Source: Halalkalicoccus sp. CG83 (lineage in GTDB: Archaea; Halobacteriota; Halobacteria; Halobacteriales; Halalkalicoccaceae). From it: 64,000 nucleotides of DNA. The stretch covers positions 2,356,001-2,420,000 of the forward strand of contig NZ_JAZDDH010000001.1 in NCBI RefSeq assembly GCF_037081715.1, given 5' to 3'. Shown in pieces: positions 34,620 through 42,765 of this stretch (positions are counted from its first letter, which is position 1; the number at the start of each line of letters is the position of its first letter). A program made the position numbers and the translations under genes. The notes beneath the pieces were generated by a model, which saw only the letters and a list, made by a program, of their open reading frames with translations, did not search any database and was not told the origin of the DNA.

Positions 34620-34994
34620 ATGGCAGGCAAGAGGATCATCCCCCCGAGTGCTCTATCGCCGGGAGTGAGTGACACCAAGTCCGGATCACAGACCGTCGAC
34701 CGATACGCAGTCTTCGAACTGCTCTCCAACGGTCATCGCCACCGTCTGTTAACGACTCTGCTGGAGGAGGGCTCCACCACCGCCATCCCTCCCTCCGACG
34801 ACGCAGGTCCGGAGGCGGATCCGGAATCAGTACGGCTTGCGTTGTATCACATCCATCTCCCGAAACTCGAGGACGCCGGGTTGATCGAGTGGGACCGAGA
34901 CCGGAATCAGGTGTCCAAAGGGCCCAAATTCAGGACAGTGGTGGATCTACTCGGCCGGCTGGATGAGACGGACAGTGACACAGTAGAGGCGTAA
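34620..34994 (+). CDS. Winged-helix transcriptional regulator (haloarchaeal DUF7344-type)
   Basis: A 124-residue protein. After a polar N-terminus, YAVFELLSNGHRHRLLTTLLEE begins a winged-helix domain; LALYHIHLPKLEDAGLIEWDRDRNQVSKGPKF supplies the recognition helix and wing. Such small proteins are abundant single-gene regulators in haloarchaea. ATG 34620 lies about 27 bases after a TATA-like ttttgaat. Target unknown; it sits inside the oxidase region but its gene is monocistronic. Confidence 0.75.
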   Translation: MAGKRIIPPSALSPGVSDTKSGSQTVDRYAVFELLSNGHRHRLLTTLLEEGSTTAIPPSDDAGPEADPESVRLALYHIHLPKLEDAGLIEWDRDRNQVSKGPKFRTVVDLLGRLDETDSDTVEA

Positions 34995-35131
34995 TGCCTT
35001 TTCATATCCGATCCCCTTTCGAATCGGACGGCTACCGAAAAGACGCGTCGACCTCCCCGCGAAGACCCGTGTTCGCCGTGCTTTTCGCAGGTAGGCCGTA
35101 ACGAGGGCCACTCACCGATGGCCGTTCTCGA

Positions 35132-35407
35132 TCACTCGATCGAGAGGTCGCCGTCGTCCCCGCTGCTATCTCCCTCCTTCCACTCGAGTTCGAACTCGAC
35201 GCTCAGCTCCGTCGATCCGTTCGTCTCCCGTTCGGCCTTGACCTCGAACGTGGGCCGGTCGGGAACCGCGAGCTCCACCGACTCGTCGCCCGAACTGAGC
35301 GTGAGGTCGCCACCGTCGTCGAGTTTGTCCGCGACCGAGCGGAGGTAGGTGGCGATCTCCTCGCGGGAGTGGGACCGTTCCGTCTCGAAGAGCACTTCCT
35401 CTGGCAT
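35132..35407 (-). CDS. amphi-Trp domain protein
   Basis: A 91-residue acidic protein that follows the amphi-Trp pattern: VLFETERSHSREEIATYLRSVADKLDDGG, then LTLSSGDESVELAVPDRPTFEVKAERE and the closing Trp in FELEWKE. Function of the family is unknown. ATG 35407 is chosen over an upstream extension that lacks similarity. Stands alone between a regulator and a broken cupin gene. Confidence 0.75.
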   Translation of the reverse strand: MPEEVLFETERSHSREEIATYLRSVADKLDDGGDLTLSSGDESVELAVPDRPTFEVKAERETNGSTELSVEFELEWKEGDSSGDDGDLSIE

Positions 35408-35712
35408 GGATCGACGTACGGCGGGAGCACTAATAACACTGCATCCCCCTCGGATCGGATGAGGAGATCCCGCGGAGCAGGGGTCGTCGATCGCCCTCGG
35501 TTCGAGAAACGACCAGTCGGCTCCGGGGACCTCCATCGGTCACGGACCGATCGGGTAGTCTACACCTTCTGACGGTACGTAGAGACTACGTTCAGCAACG
35601 GGCCGACGGCTGGGTGTCTCCCTGGACGGTTCATCGAGATGCGGTCTACGTTATTATGGCAACTGACCTCTAGCGATCCATGGGAGCGAACGACGAGTCG
35701 GCCCGAGCGTGA
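35408..35712. other. 305-base gap without recognisable gene
   Basis: Between the divergent amphi-Trp gene and the cupin remnant I see only an A/T-rich ttattat element near 35,650, which may be a promoter for the downstream remnant, and one for the amphi-Trp gene near 35,430. No RNA gene or repeat was detected. Confidence 0.5.
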
Positions 35713-36052
35713 ATGATCGATGCTGGAGAAGGCGATGCGTACTGGTCGCTTGGGTCGCTCACGGTCCTGAAAGCGACGGGTGATCGGTGGCGAGCGGTTC
35801 ACCGTGACCGACGGACCGACCGTCTTCGCGCCGCACGGCCTCCCTCACAGCTACCTCACCGAAGAGGAGACGCGGTGGCTCGTGTTCGTTCGCGAACCCG
35901 GCCTCGAACGACTGTGGGCGTCGGTCGGAAGTCCGGCCGAATCGTGGACGATCCCGGACGATTCGGAGGTAGACGAGCAGATGAGCCGCGTCGCTGAGCA
36001 GTTGGATCGGTACGGAATCGAGATCGTGGGGGATCCGCTGACGGTCGACTGA
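35713..36052 (+). pseudogene. Cupin-domain protein broken by an internal deletion
   Basis: The first frame (from ATG 35713) reads MIDAGEGDAYWSLGSLTVLKATGD, the usual N-terminus of quercetinase-like cupins. The second frame (from about 35780, shifted by one base) reads IGGERFTVTDGPTVFAPHGLPHSYL and continues to a complete C-terminus ending YGIEIVGDPLTVD. Between them the metal-binding first cupin motif (G-x5-H-x-H) and about 40 residues are missing, and the frame changes at the junction near 35,775-35,785. The second cupin motif with its His is intact, but the protein cannot bind metal normally. It is therefore a deletion pseudogene, unless a second promoter makes a 90-residue C-terminal product. 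Confidence 0.65.
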
Positions 36053-36140
36053 ACTCGATACCGGCGCAATTCGATCAGGCAACAACAGCGACGGAGGTTC
36101 GGTCGTCCTCTATGGCGTCGACGTTTCCGGCGTTAACGGC

Positions 36141-36974
36141 TCATTCCCCGCCGGACTCGTTCTCCTCGTCGGCCGGGTCTTCCGTCGCCGAACCCTCAGA
36201 TTCGTTGCCGCCCGCGGACTCGTTACCGCCCGCGGACTCGTTGCCCTCGCCGCCCTCACCGCCGCCTTCCTGTTGCTCCTGGACCCACTGCTGGTACTCG
36301 TCCTCGCTCACCGCGTTGATGGTGAAGTACATGTTCGAGTGGCCCACGCCGCAGTACTTCGAGCAGTAGCCCTGGTACTCGCCCTCGTTGTACACCTCGG
36401 TCTTCACCGTGTTGATCTCGCCGGGGTTCGCGTCCTGTTTCAGCCCCAGATCGGGGACGTGGAACCCGTGTATGTAGGAGTTCTGTTCCTCGTCGGCCCC
36501 GACGTTGAAGTAGACCTGGGTGTCGGTCGGGATCGTCGCCTCGCCGGTCGACTCGATGCCTTCATCCTCGTAGACGAAGTTCCAGCCGTAGTTGAACGCG
36601 ACGACGTCGATCTCGACTGCGTCCTCGGCCGGCGTGTCGTTCTGCTGGTGTTCGATGAAGGGGCTGGCCATCACCTGGTAGGAGGCGAGGCCGACGAACA
36701 GCAGGACGATCGCGGTCGCGACGGTCCACGTGATCTCGAGCCGGCGGTTCTCCTTCGTCGGGTTCGGCTCGTCGTTCTTTCGGAACTTGTAGATCGCGTA
36801 GAAGAGCGCCGCCTGGGTGAGAAGCGTGATCGGAATCGCGGCGTACAGGAGTACGTTGTTCAGATCGCTGATGAGCTGGTCGTTGACCGAGTTGGCGGCC
36901 GCGGCGGGCTCGGCCGCGGCTGCCAGCAGCCCGATACAGAACGTCAGTATAAGGGCACTCCGGGTCCGTTCCAT
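36141..36974 (-). CDS. coxB: Haem-copper oxidase subunit II (CuA)
   Basis: A 277-residue subunit that accepts electrons into the binuclear CuA centre. N-terminal signal-like helix (about 5-27), two membrane helices (about 40-62 and 80-100), then an extracellular cupredoxin domain with HGFHVPDLGLK and GYCSKYCGVGHSNM, giving the complete C-x3-C-x3-H-x2-M ligand set. The last 45 residues are a Gly/Asn/Glu-rich acidic tail in which NESAGG is repeated, probably solvent-exposed at high salt. Divergent from the haem O synthase fusion gene. Confidence 0.95.
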   Translation of the reverse strand: MERTRSALILTFCIGLLAAAAEPAAAANSVNDQLISDLNNVLLYAAIPITLLTQAALFYAIYKFRKNDEPNPTKENRRLEITWTVATAIVLLFVGLASYQVMASPFIEHQQNDTPAEDAVEIDVVAFNYGWNFVYEDEGIESTGEATIPTDTQVYFNVGADEEQNSYIHGFHVPDLGLKQDANPGEINTVKTEVYNEGEYQGYCSKYCGVGHSNMYFTINAVSEDEYQQWVQEQQEGGGEGGEGNESAGGNESAGGNESEGSATEDPADEENESGGE

Positions 36975-37078
36975 ACGCCGTCCTTTGCGAGAACGGGCAT
37001 AAATCTGTGCGTTTCGCCCCGGAGGAACCGACCGCGGAGCCTAAGTACGCCGGGCCGAAAGCTCCGGTAGACGTGACT

Positions 37079-38482
37079 ATGGAACCGCGAGCCCGGAGCC
37101 GATTTCTCCCCCTGCTCGCCGTCACGACGATGGGGGTCTACCTCCTGGTGATCGTCGGCGCGACGACCGCGCTGACCGACGCCGCCGCCGCGTGTCCGAC
37201 CTGGCCCGCCTGTCACGGCAGCCTGCTCCCCGACGGCGGCGCCGCGACGCTGGCGTGGCTCCACCGGGTCGTTGCGCTGGTCGTCGGACTGGGCGTGCTC
37301 GTCACCGCCGTCGTCGGCTTCCGAGCGGAGCCCTCGACGAGGATCCGCGCGGCGCTCGCGCTCTCAGCAGTGCTCTACCCCGTCCAGATCGGGATCGGCG
37401 CGCTCGCCGCGACCGCCGGTACTCCCGCGACGATCTCTGCGATCCATCTACTGGTCGGAACGGCCATCTTCGGCGGACTGCTCGTGGCGTTGGCGTGGAC
37501 GCTCGAACGACGCTTCCCCACGCGCGAGCGCGACGAGCCGCTGACCAAGACGGGCGACCCCGACACGCCGACGACCGGCGAACCGACGGCCGTCGAGTCG
37601 ATGTCGACCGAAAACGGAGTTCGCACGACGCTGTTGGCGTACTTCAGCCTGATGAAACCGCGGCTGATGTGGCTGCTCTGTCTGGTCGCGGCCGCGGCGA
37701 TGGCGCTCGCGGCCGGCCCAGCGCTCTCGGTCGGAACGATCGTCGCCACCCTCTCCGGTGGCGTCCTCGCGATCGGCGCGAGCGGTACCTTCAATCACGT
37801 GCTCGAACGCGACGTCGACCGGCGGATGCAGCGCACCGCCGACCGGCCGCTCGCGACGGACGTCGTCTCCGTACGCAACGCCCTGGCGTTCGGCACCCTG
37901 TTGGGGATCGCCTCGCTCGCGACGTTCTACGTCTTCGTCAACGCGCTCGCCGCCGTGCTCGGGCTGACGGCGATCGTCTTCTACAGCGTGATCTACACGC
38001 TCGTGCTGAAGCCGAACACCGTCCAGAACACGGTGATCGGCGGCGCGGCGGGCGCGCTACCCGCGCTGATCGGCTGGGCCGCCGCCACCGGCGAGATCGG
38101 CCTGCCCGCGCTCGTGCTCGCGGGCGTGATCTTCTGCTGGACGCCCGCGCACTTCTACAACCTCGCGCTCGCCTACAAGGACGACTACGAGCGCGGCGGC
38201 TTCCCGATGATGCCCGTGGTTCGGGGCGAGCGCACCACCCGAAAGCAGATCGTCGTCTATCTCGGGGCGACGCTGATCGGCGCGAGCCTGCTCGCCGCGG
38301 TCGACACCCTCGGCTGGCTGTTCGCGGCGACGAGCGTCGTCTTCGGCGGCGTGTTCCTCTGGGCGGTACTGCGGCTGCACCGCGAGCAGAGCCGGGGTGC
38401 GGCGATGCGGTCGTTCCACGCCTCGAACGCCTACCTCGGGATGCTGCTGTTCGCGATCATCGCCGACGCACTGGTCCTATGA
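37079..38482 (+). CDS. ctaB: CtaA-like half domain fused to protohaem IX farnesyltransferase
   Basis: A 467-residue fusion. Residues 1 to about 145 have four helices with ACPTWPACHGSLLPDGG and LHRVVALVVG, corresponding to one half of haem A synthase (CtaA/Cox15). From about 180 a UbiA-type prenyltransferase follows with YFSLMKPRLMWLL, NHVLERDVDRRMQRTADRPL and FCWTPAHFYNLALAYKDDYERGGFPMMP, the haem O synthase signatures. It would farnesylate haem B to haem O for the aa3-type oxidase. ATG 37079 is used; an in-frame GTG at 37007 is less likely. Overlaps the next gene by ATGA. Confidence 0.92.
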   Translation: MEPRARSRFLPLLAVTTMGVYLLVIVGATTALTDAAAACPTWPACHGSLLPDGGAATLAWLHRVVALVVGLGVLVTAVVGFRAEPSTRIRAALALSAVLYPVQIGIGALAATAGTPATISAIHLLVGTAIFGGLLVALAWTLERRFPTRERDEPLTKTGDPDTPTTGEPTAVESMSTENGVRTTLLAYFSLMKPRLMWLLCLVAAAAMALAAGPALSVGTIVATLSGGVLAIGASGTFNHVLERDVDRRMQRTADRPLATDVVSVRNALAFGTLLGIASLATFYVFVNALAAVLGLTAIVFYSVIYTLVLKPNTVQNTVIGGAAGALPALIGWAAATGEIGLPALVLAGVIFCWTPAHFYNLALAYKDDYERGGFPMMPVVRGERTTRKQIVVYLGATLIGASLLAAVDTLGWLFAATSVVFGGVFLWAVLRLHREQSRGAAMRSFHASNAYLGMLLFAIIADALVL

Positions 38483-39237
38483 TCGAGACCGGACACGAGA
38501 CGCCCGACGCCCTCCGATGGCTCCCCGAGCGCTTCCAGCCCCGAACGTCGACGCTGCTCTACGGGGCGGCGCTCGTCAACGCCGAGGTCCTGCTCGTCGC
38601 CGCATACCTGCTGGCCTCCGGCGCGAGCGTCGACGACCCGTTCGGCCTCGTCTACCCGTTCGTCTGGATCAACGTCGGCCTCTGGGCGATCGTGCGGACC
38701 GATCCCGTCGCCCGCGAGCGCCGCCACCGCCGGCTCGTGGGCGTCGTCGCCGGCGTCTACCTCCTCGCGCTGTTCGTCCTCGGCGGGATGCTCTGGACGG
38801 CCCACCCCGAGGCGCCCACCGGCTTCGACGTCTCGATGCTCACGCCCGGCGTCGGACCCGTCCTCGCGTACAACGGGACGCTCGTGCGCTTCACGCTCGT
38901 CCCCTTCCTCGTCGTCGGCTACGCCGCGCTCGCCTACCTCGTCTACGCGACGCTGCTCGACGCGGCCGGATCGGCGATCGGTGGCGTCGTCGGACTGTTC
39001 TCGTGTCTCTCCTGTGTCTGGCCGCTGATCGCGCCGATCTTCGTCGGCGCGTTCGGCAGCGCCGGCGCCGCGGCGGCGACGAGCCTCCAGTCCTACGTCG
39101 CCGGGACCGCGATCTTCCTGGCGACGGTGGCGCTGCTCTACTGGCGGCCGTTCAAGCGCGAGCACGAACCCGAGTCCGAGCGGGAGCCGCCCGACGACCC
39201 GAGGGAACGTTGGGAACGAGGAGGACGGGACCGCTAG
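38479..39237 (+). CDS. Polytopic membrane protein of the oxidase cluster
   Basis: A 252-residue protein with about six hydrophobic segments and a highly charged C-terminal tail (KREHEPESEREPP). Family known only as a haloarchaeal DUF next to ctaB. The LFSCLSCVWPLIAPI segment holds two Cys (C-x2-C) inside a membrane stretch, which could bind a metal or haem precursor; that is speculation. Start overlaps the ctaB stop (ATGA). Its stop codon overlaps the stop of the convergent reductase gene. Confidence 0.7.
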   Translation: MIETGHETPDALRWLPERFQPRTSTLLYGAALVNAEVLLVAAYLLASGASVDDPFGLVYPFVWINVGLWAIVRTDPVARERRHRRLVGVVAGVYLLALFVLGGMLWTAHPEAPTGFDVSMLTPGVGPVLAYNGTLVRFTLVPFLVVGYAALAYLVYATLLDAAGSAIGGVVGLFSCLSCVWPLIAPIFVGAFGSAGAAAATSLQSYVAGTAIFLATVALLYWRPFKREHEPESEREPPDDPRERWERGGRDR

Positions 39238-40247
39238 TGGCCGAAGCGCCGGCCTTCCTCCTCGTAGCGCGCGTCGTCGATGCGCTCGCGCTGCTCGCGC
39301 GAGAGGTCGACCTCGACCGCACCGACGTTCTCCTCTAGCTGGTCGGTCGTGCGTGCACCGACGATCGGCGTACACGAGAACTCCTCCTGGTCGATCAGCC
39401 AGCGCAACGAGACCTGTGCGGGGGTGGCGTCGACCTCGTCGGCGACCGTGCGGATCTCGTCGAGCACGTGCCACCCTCGATCGGAGACGTAGTAGTCCTC
39501 GAAGCGCTCGTCGAGGTCGGCGCGCGATCCCTCGGGGCCAACGACCTCCTCGCCTTCCTTCTCGTACTTTCCGGTGAGGAAGCCGCCCGCGAGCGGCGAG
39601 TACGGACAGACCGCGAGGTCCTGATCCGCACAGACCTCGAGGTAGTCGGCGACGTCGTCGCGGTAGGCGGCGTGAAACAGCGGCTGGGTGACGTCGAAGC
39701 GTTCGAAGCCCTCGACCTCCGACTTCCAGAGCGCCTTCGTCAGCTGCCAGGCGGCCATCGTCGAGGCGCCGAGGTAGTTGACCTTCCCCTTATCGACGAG
39801 CGTGTCGAGCGCGTCGAGCGTCTCCTCGATCGGCGTCTCCTCGTCCCAGCGGTGGATGTAGTAGACGTCGAGGTAGTCCGTTCCCAGCCGATCGAGCGTC
39901 CCCTCGATCTGCTCGCGAATGTGCTTTCGACCGAGACCGGAGTCGTTCGGTCCGGGCTCGCCCCAGCCGTCGAACGGGAAGTAGACCTTCGAGGCGAGCA
40001 CGAAGTCGCTCCGGTCGCGCTCGGCGAGCCACTCACCGATGTACTCCTCGCTGGTCCCGTGTGGGGTGCCGTAGACGTTCGCGGTGTCGATGAAGTTGAT
40101 CCCGTGATCCCATGCGGTATCGAGCAGATCGTGTGCCTCCTCCCTGCTGGTCTCGACGGTGCCGTTGCTCTCCTTTCCGAAGCGCCACGTGCCGAAACAC
40201 AGCTTCGAGACGTCGGTGCCGGTCGAACCGAGACTGTGGTACTCCAT
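39234..40247 (-). CDS. Aldo/keto reductase
   Basis: A 337-residue TIM-barrel oxidoreductase using NADPH. The catalytic tetrad is visible as D54 and Y59 (IDTANVYG), K87 (ASKVYF) and H132 (YYIHRWD). The C-terminal CTPIVGARTTDQLEENVGA is the cofactor-binding region. ATG 40247 starts MEYHSLGSTGTDVSKLCFG, the canonical N-terminus; a much longer open frame upstream has no homology. Likely reduces aldehydes or acts on sugars; substrate unknown. Convergent and overlapping at CTAG with the gene before it. Confidence 0.9.
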   Translation of the reverse strand: MEYHSLGSTGTDVSKLCFGTWRFGKESNGTVETSREEAHDLLDTAWDHGINFIDTANVYGTPHGTSEEYIGEWLAERDRSDFVLASKVYFPFDGWGEPGPNDSGLGRKHIREQIEGTLDRLGTDYLDVYYIHRWDEETPIEETLDALDTLVDKGKVNYLGASTMAAWQLTKALWKSEVEGFERFDVTQPLFHAAYRDDVADYLEVCADQDLAVCPYSPLAGGFLTGKYEKEGEEVVGPEGSRADLDERFEDYYVSDRGWHVLDEIRTVADEVDATPAQVSLRWLIDQEEFSCTPIVGARTTDQLEENVGAVEVDLSREQRERIDDARYEEEGRRFGH

Positions 40248-40627
40248 GGTGGCTCCTCGGATCCCAGTACCTAAACGCTCACCGTGGCGGCCATTCCTTC
40301 GGGATGCGATCCGGTCGTCGCACGGGACGTCGATGGTCGGACTCCGGCCGCCGTCCCGGCCCGGTCGATATATAGTTCGAGATCCGGTCGACACCGCCGT
40401 CCGTCGATCGGTCGATGACCGGTTGAATTCGGGACACGTACGGAGTCCAATCCGAAATCCGTACTTCGCCCTCGACCCGTCGAAGATCCTCATAACGGCA
40501 GTTCTCGTCACCTCTCCCTCGCGATCGACCCGGAGCGAATACCGATGGTTAGCCGTCCGGAGCCTTCCCATCTGATATATATATATCATAGCATCGTACT
40601 TAACCAATCGCCGAAACGTCTCGAGTG
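40248..40627. other. 380-base gap upstream of pstS
   Basis: No gene or RNA is recognisable. The left part holds the aldo/keto reductase start region, with a cgatatatag element near 40,366-40,375 that may be its distant promoter. The right part contains the AT palindrome and TATA-like box described separately for pstS. Confidence 0.5.
40573..40605 (+). promoter_or_regulatory. pstS promoter with 16-bp AT palindrome
   Basis: tgatatatatatatca (40573-40588) is a perfect palindrome that ends nine bases before the TATA-like cttaacc (40599-40605), itself about 25 bases before the pstS ATG. Phosphate-responsive elements are known upstream of haloarchaeal pst promoters; this palindrome is the best candidate here, or it may itself be the TATA element of a longer leader. 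Confidence 0.4.
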
Positions 40628-41656
40628 ATGACGGACGATCAAGCCGACGGGCGAAGCGGAGCGGTGTCGCGTCGAAACGTGCTCGCGGCGGGGGGGACTG
40701 CGCTCGCACTCTCGATCGCTGGCTGTGCTAACAACGAGGGGTCGAGCGATAATGGTTCAGGTGACGAGGGACTCGGCGGCGGGGGCGGAAACGGCGATAG
40801 CGACCTCTCGGGCGAGGTCATCGTCACCGGATCGAGCACGGTGTTTCCCATCTCGGACCAGATGGCACAGAACTTCATGGAGGAGAACCCCGACGTCAAC
40901 GTGACCGTTGACTCCACGGGAAGCGGCGGCGGCTTCGAGAACCACTTCTGTCCGGGTAACTCCGACATCAACGGTGCCTCGCGACCGATCAAGGAGGAAG
41001 AATCCGCGAGCTGTGAGGAGAACGGCGTCGAACCCGTCGAGTTCCAGGTCGCCGGCGACGCGCTGACGATGGCCGTCAGCCCCGACAACGACTGGGTCGA
41101 CAGCATGACCTACGATCAGATGGCCCAGATCTGGCAGGAAGGCGGTGCGGAGACGTGGGCCGACGTCAACTCCGATTGGCCCGACGAGGAGTTCGAGCTG
41201 TTCGGTCCGGACGACACCTCCGGTACCTTCGACTGGTTCACCGAGAACGTCGTCGGCGAGGCCGGCAACCACCGCAGCGACTACGAACCGACCGAGGACG
41301 ACAACATCATCGTCGAAGGGCTAGAAAACAACGAGTACTCGATCGGCTACTTCGGCTTCGCGTACTATCAGGAGAACCAGGACCGCGTCAAGGCGCTCGC
41401 CGTCGCGGAAAGCGAGGGCGATGAGCCGGTCGAGCCAAGCCTCGAAGCCGCACAGGCCGGCGACTACCCGATGGCGCGGCCGCTGTTCATCTACCCGAGT
41501 GGGAACTCGCTCAGCGAGAAAGAACAGGTCTACGCGTTCACGGAGTACTACCTCGATAACTCCGACGAGTCGTTCATCGGCGAGGAGATCGGCTACGTTC
41601 CGTCGAACTCCGAGCAAGTAGACGAGAACCTCTCGACGCTCGAAGAGTACCAGTAA
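40628..41656 (+). CDS. pstS: Phosphate-binding lipoprotein PstS
   Basis: A 342-residue substrate-binding protein of the high-affinity phosphate ABC importer. The N-terminus has a twin-arginine signal (S14-R15-R16-N-V-L) followed by a hydrophobic stretch and a lipobox ending at C33 (SIAGC), so it is exported folded and lipid-anchored, as typical for haloarchaea. A glycine-rich linker (about 37-60) precedes the domain. Phosphate-site segments GSSTVFPISDQM, DSTGSGGG and SRPIKEEE are present. ATG 40628 follows a GTG at 40625. Confidence 0.95.
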   Translation: MTDDQADGRSGAVSRRNVLAAGGTALALSIAGCANNEGSSDNGSGDEGLGGGGGNGDSDLSGEVIVTGSSTVFPISDQMAQNFMEENPDVNVTVDSTGSGGGFENHFCPGNSDINGASRPIKEEESASCEENGVEPVEFQVAGDALTMAVSPDNDWVDSMTYDQMAQIWQEGGAETWADVNSDWPDEEFELFGPDDTSGTFDWFTENVVGEAGNHRSDYEPTEDDNIIVEGLENNEYSIGYFGFAYYQENQDRVKALAVAESEGDEPVEPSLEAAQAGDYPMARPLFIYPSGNSLSEKEQVYAFTEYYLDNSDESFIGEEIGYVPSNSEQVDENLSTLEEYQ

Positions 41657-41779
41657 TCGACGGGCTGCACGCGACGACGGAGCGACCGACATCCCATTTC
41701 AGCGTCCGTTTCGCCCGCGGTCTGAATCGGGAACGAACAGCATCACACGAATACGATAGATATTAGACATGGTTCGACG

Positions 41780-42727
41780 ATGAGCGGAAACTCAGGCACA
41801 GCGAGTGAGTCAATAACCTACGGTTCGGTCGGCCGTGGAATACAAGAACGATTGATCAAGCTCTTGTTGTTTTCGTGCGCCGCGTTGACGGTGCTGGTCA
41901 CGCTCAGTATCCTCGTCACGCTCACGTATGATACGATCACCTTCTTCGGGTTCGAAGCGGTCGACGTCGTCTCGTTTCTGACCGAAACCAACTGGGAGCC
42001 ACGAAGCGGCCAGTACGGCGTCTGGCCGCTCGTGAGCGCGACGCTTACGGTTACCGTGGTCTCCGCGCTGGTCGCGATTCCGATCGGGACGGCCGCCGCC
42101 GTCTACCTCTCGGAGTACGCCAGCCCGCAGATGCGGTCAGTGCTCAAGCCGGCCCTCGAGATCCTCGCGGGGATCCCGACGGTCGTCTACGGCTACCTCG
42201 CGCTGGTCTATCTCACCCCGTGGCTCCGCGCCGCGGGGCTCCCACTCGGCACGTTCAACCTGCTCAGTGCGTCAGTCATGGTGGGGATCCTGATCGTGCC
42301 AATGGTCTCGTCGCTCTCGGAGGACGCCATGAGCGCCGTTCCCGATTCGCTGCGTCAGGCCGGCTACGGAATGGGCGCGACGAAGTTCCAGGTCTCGACC
42401 GGGATCGTGATTCCAGCTGCGGTCTCGGGCGTCTTCTCGTCGTACATCCTCGCACTCAGCCGTGCGATCGGTGAGACGATGATCGTCGTCATGGCTGCCG
42501 GGCTCCAGACCAACCTGTTCGACCCGCTCGATCCGTTCGGCAGTCTCGCGAGCTCCGGTCGTACGATGACCGCGGCGATGGTCAACGCAGTCACGAGCGA
42601 CGCGACGGGTGCTTCGCCGGAGTACTACAGCATGTTCGCGATCGGGCTGACGCTGTTCGTCATCACCTTTACGATGAACCTGCTGAGCAACCGCATCGCG
42701 GCGCGTTACCGGGAGGAGTACCAATGA
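41780..42727 (+). CDS. pstC: Phosphate ABC transporter permease PstC
   Basis: A 315-residue permease with six helices. The ABC-coupling EAA loop reads EDAMSAVPDSLRQAGYGMGATKFQV, and LSRAIGETMIVVMAAG is typical of PstC. The 123 bases between pstS and pstC contain the A/T-rich gatagatattagac near 41,755-41,768, possibly a second promoter. Stop overlaps a 13-codon reading frame that bridges to pstA. Confidence 0.94.
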   Translation: MSGNSGTASESITYGSVGRGIQERLIKLLLFSCAALTVLVTLSILVTLTYDTITFFGFEAVDVVSFLTETNWEPRSGQYGVWPLVSATLTVTVVSALVAIPIGTAAAVYLSEYASPQMRSVLKPALEILAGIPTVVYGYLALVYLTPWLRAAGLPLGTFNLLSASVMVGILIVPMVSSLSEDAMSAVPDSLRQAGYGMGATKFQVSTGIVIPAAVSGVFSSYILALSRAIGETMIVVMAAGLQTNLFDPLDPFGSLASSGRTMTAAMVNAVTSDATGASPEYYSMFAIGLTLFVITFTMNLLSNRIAARYREEYQ

Positions 42728-42765
42728 TGGGACACGAAGCGGTCCGAACGGGGGTGTCTCGATAA
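42724..42765 (+). CDS. 13-residue micro-ORF linking pstC and pstA
   Basis: A minimal frame starts at ATG 42724 within the pstC stop (ATGA) and ends with TAA that overlaps the pstA ATG (TAATG). The peptide MMGHEAVRTGVSR has no homology I recognise. Its likely value is translational coupling across the 37 bases between pstC and pstA; it may also be chance. Confidence 0.35.
   Translation: MMGHEAVRTGVSR

Noticed and set aside
39234-40709. A 491-residue version of the aldo/keto reductase
   Set aside because: Residues before ATG 40247 have no family similarity and run through non-coding sequence; the canonical N-terminus begins at 40247.
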